Part shown: positions 1-9,205 of the stretch, piece after piece | How the letters are laid out: each line of letters opens with the position of its first letter | Position numbering within the stretch: position 1 is the first letter of the stretch | From: Methylobacterium sp. E-045 | GTDB lineage: Bacteria; Pseudomonadota; Alphaproteobacteria; Rhizobiales; Beijerinckiaceae | Length of the DNA stretch: 64,000 nt | Direction of reading: 5' to 3' | Assembly: GCF_022829685.1 (NCBI RefSeq) | Contig: NZ_JAKSYE010000099.1 | Coordinates: forward strand, 1-64,000 | Notes under the pieces: generated by a model | Seen by the model: only the letters and a program-made list of their open reading frames with translations | What the model was told of the DNA's origin: nothing | Database searches by the model: none | Translations under genes and position numbers: made by a program

Positions 1-57
1 GAGCTAGCGGAAGCCCGGCTGGGCGGGGTTGGCCAGCGGGAGGGACGAGAGGACGAG

Positions 58-2529
58 TCAGTTGCGGGTCGACAGGGCATGGGCGTTGGCGGGTTCATCG
101 TTGGGGTCAGCGTTCGTCAGGTTAGCCGAGCCGTTGTCGAGGATGTTGATCAGGTTCTTCGAGTAGTCCTGACGGTTCTGCACCACCGAGAGGTTGGAGC
201 CGAAGGTCGAGGACTGGGCGCGCAACGAGGCCGTCGCCGAGGTCAACTGACTCAGTGCCGTGTTGATCTCGTCGTCGGACTGGAAGTTGTTGGTCGTTCC
301 CTTGAGGCCCAGACCTTCGGCATCGAACTTCACACCGGAGATGTCGAGGGTCGACGTGCCCTTCTCGTTGAAGGTCAGCTTGAGGGTGTTCTCGTTGGCG
401 GAGTTGCTGTTGCGGAACAGGAGGTTGACGCCGTTGTAACCGGAATCCTGGGCCTGTTGCGAAATCTGCGTCAGCAGGTTGTTGTACTGGGTCGCGAGGG
501 TGGAACGCGTGGAGCTCGTGCCCTTGGCGCCACCGATGTCGGTTCCCGTGCTGGTCTGGGCGACGGCGCCCGACACGCCGAGGCCGATATCGGTGCTGCC
601 GGCAGCCTTCACCGTCAGCGTCTGATCCGAGCCGAACGCGGTCGACTGGATCGTGAGCTTGTTATTGACGAAGCTCGCGCTGACCTTGCCGGCAAGACCC
701 GTGTCGGCGTTGATCTGGTCATTGATCGCCTTGGCGACAGACGCCTGGCTCACGGCCGCACCGTTACCGACGGTCGCCGAACTGACATCGATCAGCTTGG
801 AGGCGCCGGATCCGAGCTGGAGGGTGAACGAAGCATTGGGGGCAGGGTTGGTGCCGCTGAAGTCGAACTTGTTCGTGCCGGTGTTGTAGATACCGCTGTT
901 GGCGCTCGTCGGCGGAGTCGCACCGGTGATCGAGGCCTTGGAAGAGCCGTCCGACGCGTCGGTTCCACCGGCAATGATGGCGACGACCGGGGCGCCGGCG
1001 CCGGCGGCGAAGGATCCGCTGGTGGCTCCCGAGGCTCCGAACCCGAGTCCGATGGTGTCGTTCGTGGCAGTCGCGGTAAGAGCGACGTTGTTTGCGCTGG
1101 CGGTGAACTTCAGGCCACCCGTGGTGCCATCGATCGAGGCGACGGCAGCGCTGTTCTGTGCCTTCAATGCGGCATTGATCGCGCTGACGAGCTTGGCGCC
1201 GGTCGGGTTGTCACCCAGAGCCGCACCGGTCGCGGCATCGCCGAGGTTCGTGCCGGCCGTATCCAGCGACCGGCTGTCGATGGTGATGGTCTGGGGCGTA
1301 CCGGCATCCGTGATGGTGAAGGTCGCGGACTTGCCACCGGCGAGCGACGGGGGGGCCGTACGCAGATCGACACTGCCGGTCGCGCTCGCTGACGTATTGG
1401 CCGCCGGGGCGACGAGGGTTCCGGCGGCGGCCGTGAAGGTCGAGAAGCCGATACCAGTCGCACCACCCGCGGTGTTGCTGATCGGGTTGATCGAGAGCTG
1501 CGCGTCGGGTCCGAGATCCTGCGAGGACAGCACGATCTTGCCGTTGGCGGCCGCACCGTCATCGGCCGTGGTGCCGATCTTCGCGGTGATGGTCGAACCG
1601 GCATCCGACAGCTGCTTGTTGATCGCCTTGATGACGTTGACGTCGGTCGCGCTGGTCCCGAGGGTCCCGCCGAGATTGTCGGTGGCAGTGGTCGAATCCA
1701 ACGTCACGGTAACGGACTTGTTGCCGTCGGTGATGCTGAAGACCGAGCTCTTGCCGTTGGCCAGATCGGTGGTGCCGCCCAGGGCCGCACCGGCGACGAT
1801 CTTCGCCGCCGTCGGGGTGGTGGCAGGCTTGCCGAAGCCGATATCGGTGGTCGCGTTCAGCGAGCCGCTGACGCTCAGCTTGGCGGCGGCACCGGTATCC
1901 GTCGTGGTGAAGCTGACGCGGCCGTTCGTTCCGATCGAGGCCGAGACCTTGCCGGCCAGATTCGTGTTTGCCGCGATCTGACCGTTCAGGGCCGTCACGA
2001 GCTGGTCGGTGGTGACCTTCGACGTGTCGGAGGTGACGCTCTTCAGGGTCGAGGAATCGAGGCGCAGGGTGTTCTTGGTGACGCCGCCATCGAGGGAGAT
2101 GTCCACCGACGCGTCCTTTGCGAGGGACGAGAGGTCGAGGGTACCCGTCACAGCCGAGGTTCCGGTCGCAACAGCCGACTGCGCGGCAACGCCGCCGAGG
2201 ATCGTACCCTTACCGCCGCTCTTGTCGGCCAGCGCCTGCTGCGCGGTCGACTTGGCCGAGTCCACGAGCTTCTGGAGCGAGGTGATGCCCTGGTTGGCGG
2301 CCTGGATCGTCTGCACGCCGTTCGACAGGCCGTCGAGCAGGCCGCTGAGGTCCGACGAGCGGGCCGACAGGCTCTGCGAGGTGAAGAAGTTGGTCGGGTT
2401 GTCGAGGGCCGAGGTCACCTTCTTGCCGGTCGAGAGCCGGTTCTGGGTGGTGGTCAGCAGGTCGGCGGTGCCCTGCAGCGAGAGCAGGTTCTGGCGCGTT
2501 GCCGCGGTGAGCGTAATGCCTGAAGACAT
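58..2529 (-). CDS. fliC: Flagellin with four internal repeats, ending before its C-terminal D0 helix
   Basis: Flagellar filament protein, 823 residues, exported through the flagellar type III apparatus. Residues 1-105 are a normal flagellin N-terminus (MSSGITL, RLSTGKKVTSALDNP). Residues about 680-800 match the C-terminal D1 region. The middle holds four repeats of about 105-115 residues (near 130-233, 250-362, 384-498, 546-652), each ending in a DIGFG- or GIGFS-like motif, as in flagellin/hook IN domains. The start at 2529 is chosen because MSSGITL is the usual Methylobacterium-type N-terminus; the frame is open 20 codons further upstream. The protein ends ALSTRN, but the same frame continues after the stop with residues resembling the missing D0 helix (see findings). 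It is therefore probably polymerisation-defective or decaying, unless the stop is an error. It is divergent from flbT. Confidence 0.88.
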   Translation of the reverse strand: MSSGITLTAATRQNLLSLQGTADLLTTTQNRLSTGKKVTSALDNPTNFFTSQSLSARSSDLSGLLDGLSNGVQTIQAANQGITSLQKLVDSAKSTAQQALADKSGGKGTILGGVAAQSAVATGTSAVTGTLDLSSLAKDASVDISLDGGVTKNTLRLDSSTLKSVTSDTSKVTTDQLVTALNGQIAANTNLAGKVSASIGTNGRVSFTTTDTGAAAKLSVSGSLNATTDIGFGKPATTPTAAKIVAGAALGGTTDLANGKSSVFSITDGNKSVTVTLDSTTATDNLGGTLGTSATDVNVIKAINKQLSDAGSTITAKIGTTADDGAAANGKIVLSSQDLGPDAQLSINPISNTAGGATGIGFSTFTAAAGTLVAPAANTSASATGSVDLRTAPPSLAGGKSATFTITDAGTPQTITIDSRSLDTAGTNLGDAATGAALGDNPTGAKLVSAINAALKAQNSAAVASIDGTTGGLKFTASANNVALTATATNDTIGLGFGASGATSGSFAAGAGAPVVAIIAGGTDASDGSSKASITGATPPTSANSGIYNTGTNKFDFSGTNPAPNASFTLQLGSGASKLIDVSSATVGNGAAVSQASVAKAINDQINADTGLAGKVSASFVNNKLTIQSTAFGSDQTLTVKAAGSTDIGLGVSGAVAQTSTGTDIGGAKGTSSTRSTLATQYNNLLTQISQQAQDSGYNGVNLLFRNSNSANENTLKLTFNEKGTSTLDISGVKFDAEGLGLKGTTNNFQSDDEINTALSQLTSATASLRAQSSTFGSNLSVVQNRQDYSKNLINILDNGSANLTNADPNDEPANAHALSTRN

Positions 2530-2555
2530 GTGGTCCGATCCATTCTGATCTGGAA

Positions 2556-2573
2556 GCACCCTTTTTTGGGTGC
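2556..2573 (-). promoter_or_regulatory. Stem-loop in the flagellin leader
   Basis: A perfect 6-bp inverted repeat (GCACCC / GGGTGC) with an A6 loop on the transcribed strand lies 26 bases upstream of the flagellin start codon, so it would sit in the mRNA leader. In Caulobacter, FlbT acts on the 5' untranslated region of a flagellin mRNA, and flbT is the adjacent divergent gene here. Its role as the FlbT target is inference. Confidence 0.5.
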
Positions 2574-2592
2574 GAGGTAACCAAACCACGAG

Positions 2593-2607
2593 GACGTTGC
2601 GAACGTC
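2593..2607. promoter_or_regulatory. Palindrome in the flagellin/flbT intergenic region
   Basis: A perfect inverted repeat, GACGTT / AACGTC with a 3-base centre, lies between the divergent flagellin and flbT genes. It could be an operator or a second leader hairpin. I cannot assign a binding protein. Confidence 0.35.
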
Positions 2608-2769
2608 TTAAGGCGAACGGTCAACGAAACATGTGCGAGATCCGATGCCTTCTCCTCATCTTCGCGCCCTTCGGGGAAATCCCGGATTCCGCAAGCAACG
2701 CTCGCCATGCCGGTCACATCTTGTTAACCGCGCGGACCGATGATCCCGCCTCAGCCCGAAGGACCGGTC

Positions 2770-3183
2770 ATGCCCCTGAAGATCGAACTCAAGCCGTTCG
2801 AGCGGCTGCTGATCGGCGGGGCCGCCATCCGCAACGGATCCCGGCGGTCGAGTTTCGTCATCGAGACGATGACGAAGTTCTTGCGCGAATCCGACATCAT
2901 CACGGAGAGCGAGGCCGATACGGCCTGCAAGCGCCTCTATCTGACCCTCACGGTGCTCTATCTCTCCGACGACGTGTCGGAGATCGAGAACCTGTTCGTG
3001 GCCCAGGCGAGCGAATTGCTCGAGGCAGTGCCGAGCACCGCGCCCTATATCCGGGACATCACCGCCTCCGTGGCGGCGCGGGACTTCTACCGGGCGATGA
3101 AGCGGGGCAAGGACCTCATCCAGTACGAGGCCTCCCTGGCCGACCGCCTGGCCAAGGCGCCCGATGCGGGAAGCGCCGACTGA
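2770..3183 (+). CDS. flbT: Flagellin synthesis repressor FlbT
   Basis: Post-transcriptional regulator of flagellin in alphaproteobacteria: it binds flagellin mRNA and couples its stability to flagellar assembly. The 137-residue protein begins MPLKIELKPFERLLIGGA, the family hallmark, and keeps the KRLYLTLTVLYLSDD and EAVPSTAPYI segments, at about the usual family length. The start is fixed by the GAAGGA ribosome site at 2758-2763, six bases before the ATG; an in-frame ATG 30 bases upstream lacks this. It is divergent from the flagellin gene, its expected target. No flaF is visible in the window; it may lie beyond the left edge. Confidence 0.93.
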   Translation: MPLKIELKPFERLLIGGAAIRNGSRRSSFVIETMTKFLRESDIITESEADTACKRLYLTLTVLYLSDDVSEIENLFVAQASELLEAVPSTAPYIRDITASVAARDFYRAMKRGKDLIQYEASLADRLAKAPDAGSAD

Positions 3184-3300
3184 TACCAAGTCTCACTGAC
3201 TCTGACCCATAGGTCAGGGTCAGTGAGGTCCGGCGGACGACCGCCGCCGCGCAGTCGCGCGGGCAGACCTCGATGAGTCAGACTCATCGAGGTCTGGTAT
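3183..3300. repeat. 118-bp composite palindromic element
   Basis: The element begins ATACCA and ends TGGTAT, so its ends are inverted repeats. Inside are two hairpins: 3191-3207 with 3212-3228 (15 of 17 bases pair, 4-base loop), and 3264-3278 with 3282-3296 (perfect 15-bp arms, 3-base loop). It starts on the last base of the flbT stop codon and lies between the convergent flbT and opgH. It may be a small MITE-like insertion that also serves as a two-way terminator. No coding capacity is seen. Confidence 0.6.
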
Positions 3301-3405
3301 GATTCTCCAAATTGACGATGGAGCGGGCAGGGGGGCCGGCATCGGCCGTGCGGATGCGTCAGGCCGTCGTGGCGCCGGGTTCCGGGTCCCAAAGATCCTC
3401 CCGCC

Positions 3406-5496
3406 TCACGCGGGGGCGAGGCGGGTGAGGCGGTCGAGGAGGGCGCGGTCGTGCAGGAGGGCCACGCGCTCCTTGGGGCTGAGCCACTCGGCGGCCTCGG
3501 CGATGGTCTCGGCCTCCACCACCTTGGCCTGGGCGAGGGCGCGGTCGGTGTCGATCACGCCGCGGGGGCGTTTGGGCATCTCCGGCAGCATCAGGGCATG
3601 GGCCTCGGCGAAGCCCGCATCGGCGTGGAGGGCGCGGATCGCATCCGCGTCGTCGAGGCCGGCCTCGGCGTTGCGGGCGGCGATCGCCCCGGCGCTCGAC
3701 GCGATGGCGGGCGGGTCGCGCTCCTCCGGGGTCATCAGCAGGCCGAGGCGCTTGAGGGCGAGGCCCCAGGAGAGCTGGCCGCTCGCCCAGGAGATCGGGA
3801 TCGCCAGGACGAGGCCGAGGATGGTGGGCGACATCCAGAGGAACAGCGAGGTGGCGATGGCGAAGGCGGCGATGCCGGTCACCAGCCCCAGCACCATGTG
3901 CCAGCGGTGGCGCCGGACGATGTCGCGGAAGGGAATCGAGCCGTCGTCGCGCCGCTGCGGGTTCCAGCCGGTGTCGCGCCCCACCAGGATCTCGAACACC
4001 GAGCCGGACTGGATCAGCATGGCGATGGGGGCGATGAGGGCGGAGAGGATCGTCTCGATCAGGCTCGACAGGACGAGGCGGACGGCGCCGCCCGAGGCCC
4101 GGCGCACCGGCCCGTCGACGAGGGCGAGGATCAGCCCCAGGAGCTTGGGCGCCAGGAGGATGCCCATGGTGAGCCCAAACAGCTGGAGCGCGCGCACGGG
4201 GTCGAAGCGCGGCCAGACGGGATAGAGCCCGAACTCGCTCGTGAAATATTCCGGCCGGACATAGGCGGTCTGGAGCACCAGGGCGATACCGACCACGAGC
4301 TGGCCGAGCCAGAGCGGGGAGGCGACGTAGCCGGCGATGCCGGTGGCGAAATGCTGGCGCGAGGCGAGGGCGAGGCCCGCCGCCCCGATGACCCGGCTGT
4401 GCTGGAGGTTGCCCTGCGCCCAGCGGCGGTCGCGCACCGCCACGTCGATGAGGGAGGGCGGGCTCTCCTCGTAGGAGCCGGGGAGGGCCGGCAGCATGGT
4501 CACGCTCCAGCCCGCCCGCCGGATCAGCGCCGCCTCGACGAAATCGTGGCTGAGGATATGGCCGCCGAAGGGCGGTTGTCCCTTGAGGTCGGGCAGGCCG
4601 CAGGCTTGCGCGAAGGCGCGGGTGCGGATGATGGCGTTGTGGCCCCAGTAATTGCCGTCGCGGCCCGACCAGACCGAGAGGCCGGTGGCGATGACCGGGC
4701 CGTAGATGCGGGCGGCGAATTGCTGGACGCGGGCGAATAGGGTGTTGCGGTTGATGATGAGCGGCAGCGACTGGATGATGCCGGAATCCGGGTCGGCCTC
4801 CATGGCGGCGGCCAGATGCACCACGCAACGACCGGTCATCAGGCTGTCGGCGTCGAGCACCAGCATGTGGTCGTAGGCCCCGCCCCAGCGGGAGACGAAG
4901 TCGCCGATATTGCCGGCCTTGCGGTGGTGGTTCTTCGCCCGGTGCCGGTAATAGAGCCGCGCATCCTCGCCCCAGCGCGCGCGCAGATCGAGGAAGGCGC
5001 GCTCCTCGGCGATCCAGGCATCGCCGAGGGTCGAGTCCGACAGGACGAAATAGTCGAAGGCCTCGCCGTGGCCCGTGGCGTCGATCTCCGCCCGCATGGC
5101 CTCCACGGCGGCGAAGGTGCGGGCGGTGGCCTCGTTGTAGACCGGCATCACGATGGCGGTGCGGGAGGCGAGCCGGGTCGGCGGCAGCGGCGCCTTCGGA
5201 CGGCGCAGGAGCGCGAAGAAGCCGAGGATCGCGCTCATGAAGGAGAGGGCGATCCAGGAGAAGTTCAGGGTGAAGAGCACGAGCAGCACGTATTGCAGCG
5301 CCGTCGTCCCGCCCGAGACCGCGACGACCTCGTACATCTCCAGCGCCCCGTAGGCGGTGAGCAGCGCGGCCCCGCCGAAGACGAGGGCGCGGGCGGCCCA
5401 GGGCCGCCGCAGGGGCCCGGCCGGCCGGTGGCCCGAGGCGGGGTCCCAGCGGTCGAGATCCTGCACCGGCATGGGCAGCGGCGCCTCGAGGGGCAT
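3406..5496 (-). CDS. opgH: Glucan biosynthesis glucosyltransferase OpgH/MdoH
   Basis: Inner-membrane family 2 glucosyltransferase that makes the backbone of osmoregulated periplasmic glucans from UDP-glucose. In the 696-residue form, membrane segments precede the catalytic domain, which carries AIVMPVYNEA, VLSDST, MLVLDADSLMTG and the ILSHDFVEAALIRRAGW and RDRRWAQGNLQH motifs. A further membrane bundle and a cytoplasmic tail follow. It is shorter at the N-terminus than E. coli MdoH. The start is uncertain: a GTG at 5556 would overlap opgG, the ATG at 5496 is used here, and another ATG lies at 5472. None has a strong ribosome site. It follows opgG on the same strand, so the two probably form an operon. 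Confidence 0.92.
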   Translation of the reverse strand: MPLEAPLPMPVQDLDRWDPASGHRPAGPLRRPWAARALVFGGAALLTAYGALEMYEVVAVSGGTTALQYVLLVLFTLNFSWIALSFMSAILGFFALLRRPKAPLPPTRLASRTAIVMPVYNEATARTFAAVEAMRAEIDATGHGEAFDYFVLSDSTLGDAWIAEERAFLDLRARWGEDARLYYRHRAKNHHRKAGNIGDFVSRWGGAYDHMLVLDADSLMTGRCVVHLAAAMEADPDSGIIQSLPLIINRNTLFARVQQFAARIYGPVIATGLSVWSGRDGNYWGHNAIIRTRAFAQACGLPDLKGQPPFGGHILSHDFVEAALIRRAGWSVTMLPALPGSYEESPPSLIDVAVRDRRWAQGNLQHSRVIGAAGLALASRQHFATGIAGYVASPLWLGQLVVGIALVLQTAYVRPEYFTSEFGLYPVWPRFDPVRALQLFGLTMGILLAPKLLGLILALVDGPVRRASGGAVRLVLSSLIETILSALIAPIAMLIQSGSVFEILVGRDTGWNPQRRDDGSIPFRDIVRRHRWHMVLGLVTGIAAFAIATSLFLWMSPTILGLVLAIPISWASGQLSWGLALKRLGLLMTPEERDPPAIASSAGAIAARNAEAGLDDADAIRALHADAGFAEAHALMLPEMPKRPRGVIDTDRALAQAKVVEAETIAEAAEWLSPKERVALLHDRALLDRLTRLAPA

Positions 5497-5543
5497 CGCC
5501 GGCCGGAAGGAATCCGGGGCGGCGGGGGGAGGCGTGTGCGTGT

Positions 5544-7157
5544 TCAGGGTGTCCACCGGTAAAGCCAGGTTTCGGTGACGGGGGCATCCCCGCGCTTGAG
5601 CAGGAGGCGCAGTTCGCAGGTCTTCTCGCCGCCCGGATCGAGCTCGAAGGAGACGCGCACCGTCTTGCGGTCGGGATAGCGATAGAGGGTGGGGGGCGCC
5701 ACCGTGCCGGGCGAGGTCAGCAGCGTCGGCTGCAGGTCGGGATCGGCGAACAGCCCCTCGCCGGTGAAATCGACCAGGAACAGGCGGCGGTTGCCCTCGC
5801 CCTTCGCCTTGCCGCTGCGCGTCCCGGAGACGAGGGCCACGGGGGGCGCCTCGGGGGGCTGCCAGCACCAGTGCTGGCGATAGCCGAAGGGAAACTCGGC
5901 GCCCGCCTCCAGCTTGGCCTTCGGCCGCCAATAGGCGAGCACGTTCTCGTTGAACTCGGAATCGCTCGGGATCTCCAGCAGCGTCACCGCGCCCGGCCCC
6001 CAATTGCCGAAGGGTTCGAGCCAGAGGGACGGGCGCCATTCCCAATGCTGCACGTCGTCCTCGAAATCGGCGTAGCTGCGCGCCCGCTGCATCAGGCCGA
6101 ACCCCTTCGGGTTCTCATCGACGAAGGACGAGACCTGCAGGGTCTCCGGGTTGCGGGCCGGGCGCCAGATCGCCTCGCCCGCACCGGTGCGGATCTGCAG
6201 GCCGGTGGAGGCATAGGCGCCGGCCCGGGCGTCGTCGGCGCCGCGCCGGTCGTAGGGGCCGAAGAAGTAGCTCGTGGTCATGCCGCCGAGCCCCAGATGG
6301 TCGATGGCCGCGCGGGCGAAGACCGTGCCCTCGACGTCGCAGAGCGACGCGCCGCCCGGCCGCAGGCTCATCCTGAGCGCGGCGGTGGCCGAGGGGGAAT
6401 CGACGAGGCAGTGCAGCACCAGCGGGCCGCCGGGGCCGGGACGCTCGACCCAGATGGCGCGGAGTTCCGGAAACTCCTCGCCGCGGGAATCGGCCGGGCG
6501 CAGGGTGAGGGCGCGGGCGGTGACGCCGAAGCCCTGGCCGGTGGCGACGAGGCGGAAGAACGACGCCCCCTGGAAGGTGGCGAAATCGGTGAGTTCGCCC
6601 CCGTCGAACCGTGCGCGGATGCGCAGGCCCGAATAGCCGGGATCGTCCTTGAACTCGGGCAGGGCGACGCCCTCCGCCTCGAAGCGGGAGCGGTCGTAGG
6701 CGAGCGGCCGCACCGTGCCGTCCTCCACCAGGGCCAGGGCCACCCGGCCGGTGAAGACCGAGCCGCGATGCAGGGGTTCGAGGGTGAAACCGAAGGCGCC
6801 GTCCGCCCAGACCGCACTGCCCGGCGCGGTGCGGATGGCGTTGTACTGCTCGCGGTTGAGACCGGTGAGGGACCCGGGCAGGTCGTCCGTGCGGGGGGCG
6901 ATGAAGGGGCGTTTGGCCAGCGCGCGGGCGAGGTCGGGCACCGTATGGCCGAGGAACGGCGCGCCCGCGGCGGGGAGGGCGGGGGCATCGTCCGCCCGGG
7001 CGGTGCCGGCGGCGGCGGGGAGGGAGATGGCCAGCGCGGCGGCGCCCGCCTGCATGAGAAGCTCCCGGCGGCTCCGGTCCTGCGGTCCCGTCACCACGGG
7101 ATCGTCGAAGGGGGGCTCTGTCACGGCGCGGCGAAGTCCCGGAATCGTCGGCGTCAT
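5544..7157 (-). CDS. opgG: Periplasmic glucan biosynthesis protein OpgG/OpgD, Tat-exported
   Basis: Periplasmic beta-sandwich protein needed to shape or branch the linear glucan delivered by OpgH. The 537-residue protein has a twin-arginine signal (SRREL followed by a hydrophobic stretch and AGTARA), then the OpgG core from about residue 60 (PFLGHTVPDLARALA, GLNREQYNAIR, EDDVQHWEWRPSLWLEP). Tat export is typical of OpgD paralogues, so OpgD is possible. Being the only such gene next to opgH, it is most likely the functional partner. The start at 7157 gives a compact Tat signal; the frame is open 27 codons further upstream. Confidence 0.9.
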   Translation of the reverse strand: MTPTIPGLRRAVTEPPFDDPVVTGPQDRSRRELLMQAGAAALAISLPAAAGTARADDAPALPAAGAPFLGHTVPDLARALAKRPFIAPRTDDLPGSLTGLNREQYNAIRTAPGSAVWADGAFGFTLEPLHRGSVFTGRVALALVEDGTVRPLAYDRSRFEAEGVALPEFKDDPGYSGLRIRARFDGGELTDFATFQGASFFRLVATGQGFGVTARALTLRPADSRGEEFPELRAIWVERPGPGGPLVLHCLVDSPSATAALRMSLRPGGASLCDVEGTVFARAAIDHLGLGGMTTSYFFGPYDRRGADDARAGAYASTGLQIRTGAGEAIWRPARNPETLQVSSFVDENPKGFGLMQRARSYADFEDDVQHWEWRPSLWLEPFGNWGPGAVTLLEIPSDSEFNENVLAYWRPKAKLEAGAEFPFGYRQHWCWQPPEAPPVALVSGTRSGKAKGEGNRRLFLVDFTGEGLFADPDLQPTLLTSPGTVAPPTLYRYPDRKTVRVSFELDPGGEKTCELRLLLKRGDAPVTETWLYRWTP

Positions 7158-7401
7158 TGGACCTGTGATGTCGGCGCGGGAAGGCGCGGGGTGCGGTGCG
7201 GCATGTCCCGGCTTTACCACGACGCGGCCTGAACCCAACCTTAAGCCGTAAGGGGGCGAAACCGTTCAAGGAAACACGGATTGTCCGACAATCGCTCCGT
7301 CCGGCCGGGAACGGGCGCGGGAGGCGAGAGGGCCTCGGACTGGCCGAATGGCCGCGCTTGTGACAGATTCCGCGGGTCGTTCACCTCACACGAGGCACCT
7401 C

Positions 7402-7641
7402 ATGGCGCTCATCCCATGCCCTGCCTGCTCGCGACAGGTCTCCGCGCAGGCCCTCGCCTGCCCGGGGTGCGGCCATCCCGGTGACGCCGCTTCCCCGGCG
7501 GGAGGCGGTGTCGCGCGCATGCTGGGAACCGTGGCCGGCACCTACATCTCCACCACCACCCTGGCGAGCCTGGTCCTCGGGGTCGTCATGTTCGTGTGCG
7601 TGGCCGCCGTGCTGATCACCCTGATCCTCAAGAGCCAGTGA
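7402..7641 (+). CDS. Small zinc-ribbon membrane protein
   Basis: A 79-residue protein with an N-terminal zinc ribbon ([19 protein letters not shown], four cysteines in two CxxC pairs) and one C-terminal membrane segment ([20 protein letters not shown]). A GAGG ribosome site seven bases before the ATG supports this start over an upstream in-frame ATG. Similar ribbon-plus-anchor proteins are common and of unknown function. It stands alone between the divergent opgG and glmU. Confidence 0.75.
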   Translation: MALIPCPACSRQVSAQALACPGCGHPGDAASPAGGGVARMLGTVAGTYISTTTLASLVLGVVMFVCVAAVLITLILKSQ

Positions 7642-7678
7642 CCGGGACGGGGCAGGCCGGACCTCCGTCCGCGCCTCC

Positions 7679-7715
7679 GGCTTGCCGGCGGCGCAGGCTT
7701 GCTACCCGGCAAGCC
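7679..7715. repeat. Inverted repeat upstream of glmU
   Basis: Perfect 10-bp arms (GGCTTGCCGG at 7679-7688, CCGGCAAGCC at 7706-7715) around a 17-base loop. It lies between the zinc-ribbon gene and glmU, about 60 bases before the glmU start. It lacks a T-run, so it is not a classic terminator. It could be a leader hairpin of glmU mRNA. Confidence 0.4.
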
Positions 7716-7777
7716 ACGCAGTAGCGCAGCCGGACGAGACGCGAACCGGCCCCCGGCCCGACAGCGGTGGAGCGACG

Positions 7778-9184
7778 ATGACGGCGCAGACCAGCATTTC
7801 GAGCGTGACTGCCAGGACGGGCGAACGCAGCCTCACGGCCATCGTTCTCGCCGCCGGCAAGGGCACGCGGATGCGCTCCGACCTGCCCAAGGTGCTGCAT
7901 GCGGTGGCCGGGCGAAGCATGCTCGGCCATGTGCTCGCCGCCGCCCGCGAGGCCGGGGCGACCCGCATCGCCGTGGTGGTCGAGCCGGGGCAGGAGGCGG
8001 TGGCCGCCGAGATCGCGCGGGCGGCGCCCGGTGCCTCGGTCCATCCGCAGATCGAGCGCCTCGGCACGGCGCATGCGGTGCTGGCCGCCCGCGAGGCCCT
8101 GGAGGCGGGCTCCGACGACGTGGTCATCGCGTTCGGCGACACCCCCCTCGTCACGGGGGCCACCCTCACCCGCCTGCGCGCGCCCCTGGCGGACGGGGCG
8201 GCGGTCGCGGTCCTGGCCTTCACGGCGGAGAATCCCGCCGGTTACGGGCGGGTGCTGGTGCAGGACGGACGGGTCGTCGCCATCCGCGAGGAAAAGGATG
8301 CGAGCGCGGAGGAGCGCGCCGTCACCCTGTGCAATGCCGGCCTGATGGCGCTCTCCGGCCCGCATGCCCTCGCCCTCCTCACGCGGATCGGCAACGCCAA
8401 CGCGGCGGGCGAGTACTATCTGCCCGACGCGGTTGGCCTGGCCGTGGACGACGGGCTCGCCGTGGCGGTGGTGCCCGTGGACGAGGCCGAGGCGCAGGGC
8501 GTCAACGACCGGGTTCAGCTCGGCGTCGCCGAGGCGACGATCCAGGCCCGCCTGCGCCGCGCGGCCCAGATCGGGGGAGCCACCCTGGTGGCGCCGGAAA
8601 CGGTTTTCTTGAGCGTCGACACGGTCTTGGGCCGGGATGTTCTCGTGGAACCTCATGTGGTGTTCGGCCCCCACGTGATCGTCGGCGACCACTGCGTGAT
8701 CCATGCCTTCTCGCATCTCGAAGGCGCGACCCTGGCACGGGGCGTCCAGATCGGCCCCTATGCGCGGCTCCGCCCGGGGGCGGTGCTGGAGACCGGCTCG
8801 CGCATCGGCAATTTCGTCGAGATGAAGAACGCGCGCCTCGGCGAGGGCGCCAAGGCCAACCACCTCACCTATCTCGGCGATGCCGAGATCGGGCCGGGGG
8901 CGAATGTCGGGGCGGGCACCATCACCTGCAACTACGACGGGGTGAACAAGCACCGCACCGAGATCGGGGCCGGGGCCTTCATCGGCTCGAACACCGCCCT
9001 GGTGGCGCCGGTGAGCGTCGGCGCAGGGGCCATCGTCGGCGCGGGTTCGGTCATCACCACCCCGGTGCCGGCCGATGCCCTCGCCATCGCCCGCAGCCGC
9101 CAGCGCATCATCGAGGGCGTGGCCGGCGGGATGCGCGCGGGGTTGCAGGCGATCAAGGCGGCCAAGCGATCCGCGGGCCTCTGA
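7778..9184 (+). CDS. glmU: Bifunctional GlcN-1-P acetyltransferase / GlcNAc-1-P uridyltransferase GlmU
   Basis: Makes UDP-GlcNAc for peptidoglycan and lipid A in two steps: acetylation of glucosamine-1-phosphate, then uridylyl transfer. The 468-residue protein has the N-terminal nucleotidyltransferase signature LAAGKGTRM (residues 25-33) and GDTPLVT. The C-terminal half is a left-handed beta-helix of hexapeptide repeats with the acetyltransferase motif [14 protein letters not shown] and [14 protein letters not shown]. Length is close to the family norm. The start follows a GGAG ribosome site; an upstream in-frame ATG would add 32 residues of no family similarity. glmS lies 0.8 kb downstream, so two genes of UDP-GlcNAc synthesis are neighbours. 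Confidence 0.97.
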   Translation: MTAQTSISSVTARTGERSLTAIVLAAGKGTRMRSDLPKVLHAVAGRSMLGHVLAAAREAGATRIAVVVEPGQEAVAAEIARAAPGASVHPQIERLGTAHAVLAAREALEAGSDDVVIAFGDTPLVTGATLTRLRAPLADGAAVAVLAFTAENPAGYGRVLVQDGRVVAIREEKDASAEERAVTLCNAGLMALSGPHALALLTRIGNANAAGEYYLPDAVGLAVDDGLAVAVVPVDEAEAQGVNDRVQLGVAEATIQARLRRAAQIGGATLVAPETVFLSVDTVLGRDVLVEPHVVFGPHVIVGDHCVIHAFSHLEGATLARGVQIGPYARLRPGAVLETGSRIGNFVEMKNARLGEGAKANHLTYLGDAEIGPGANVGAGTITCNYDGVNKHRTEIGAGAFIGSNTALVAPVSVGAGAIVGAGSVITTPVPADALAIARSRQRIIEGVAGGMRAGLQAIKAAKRSAGL

Positions 9185-9205
9185 TGCGCCCCCGCTCCCT
9201 CGCCG

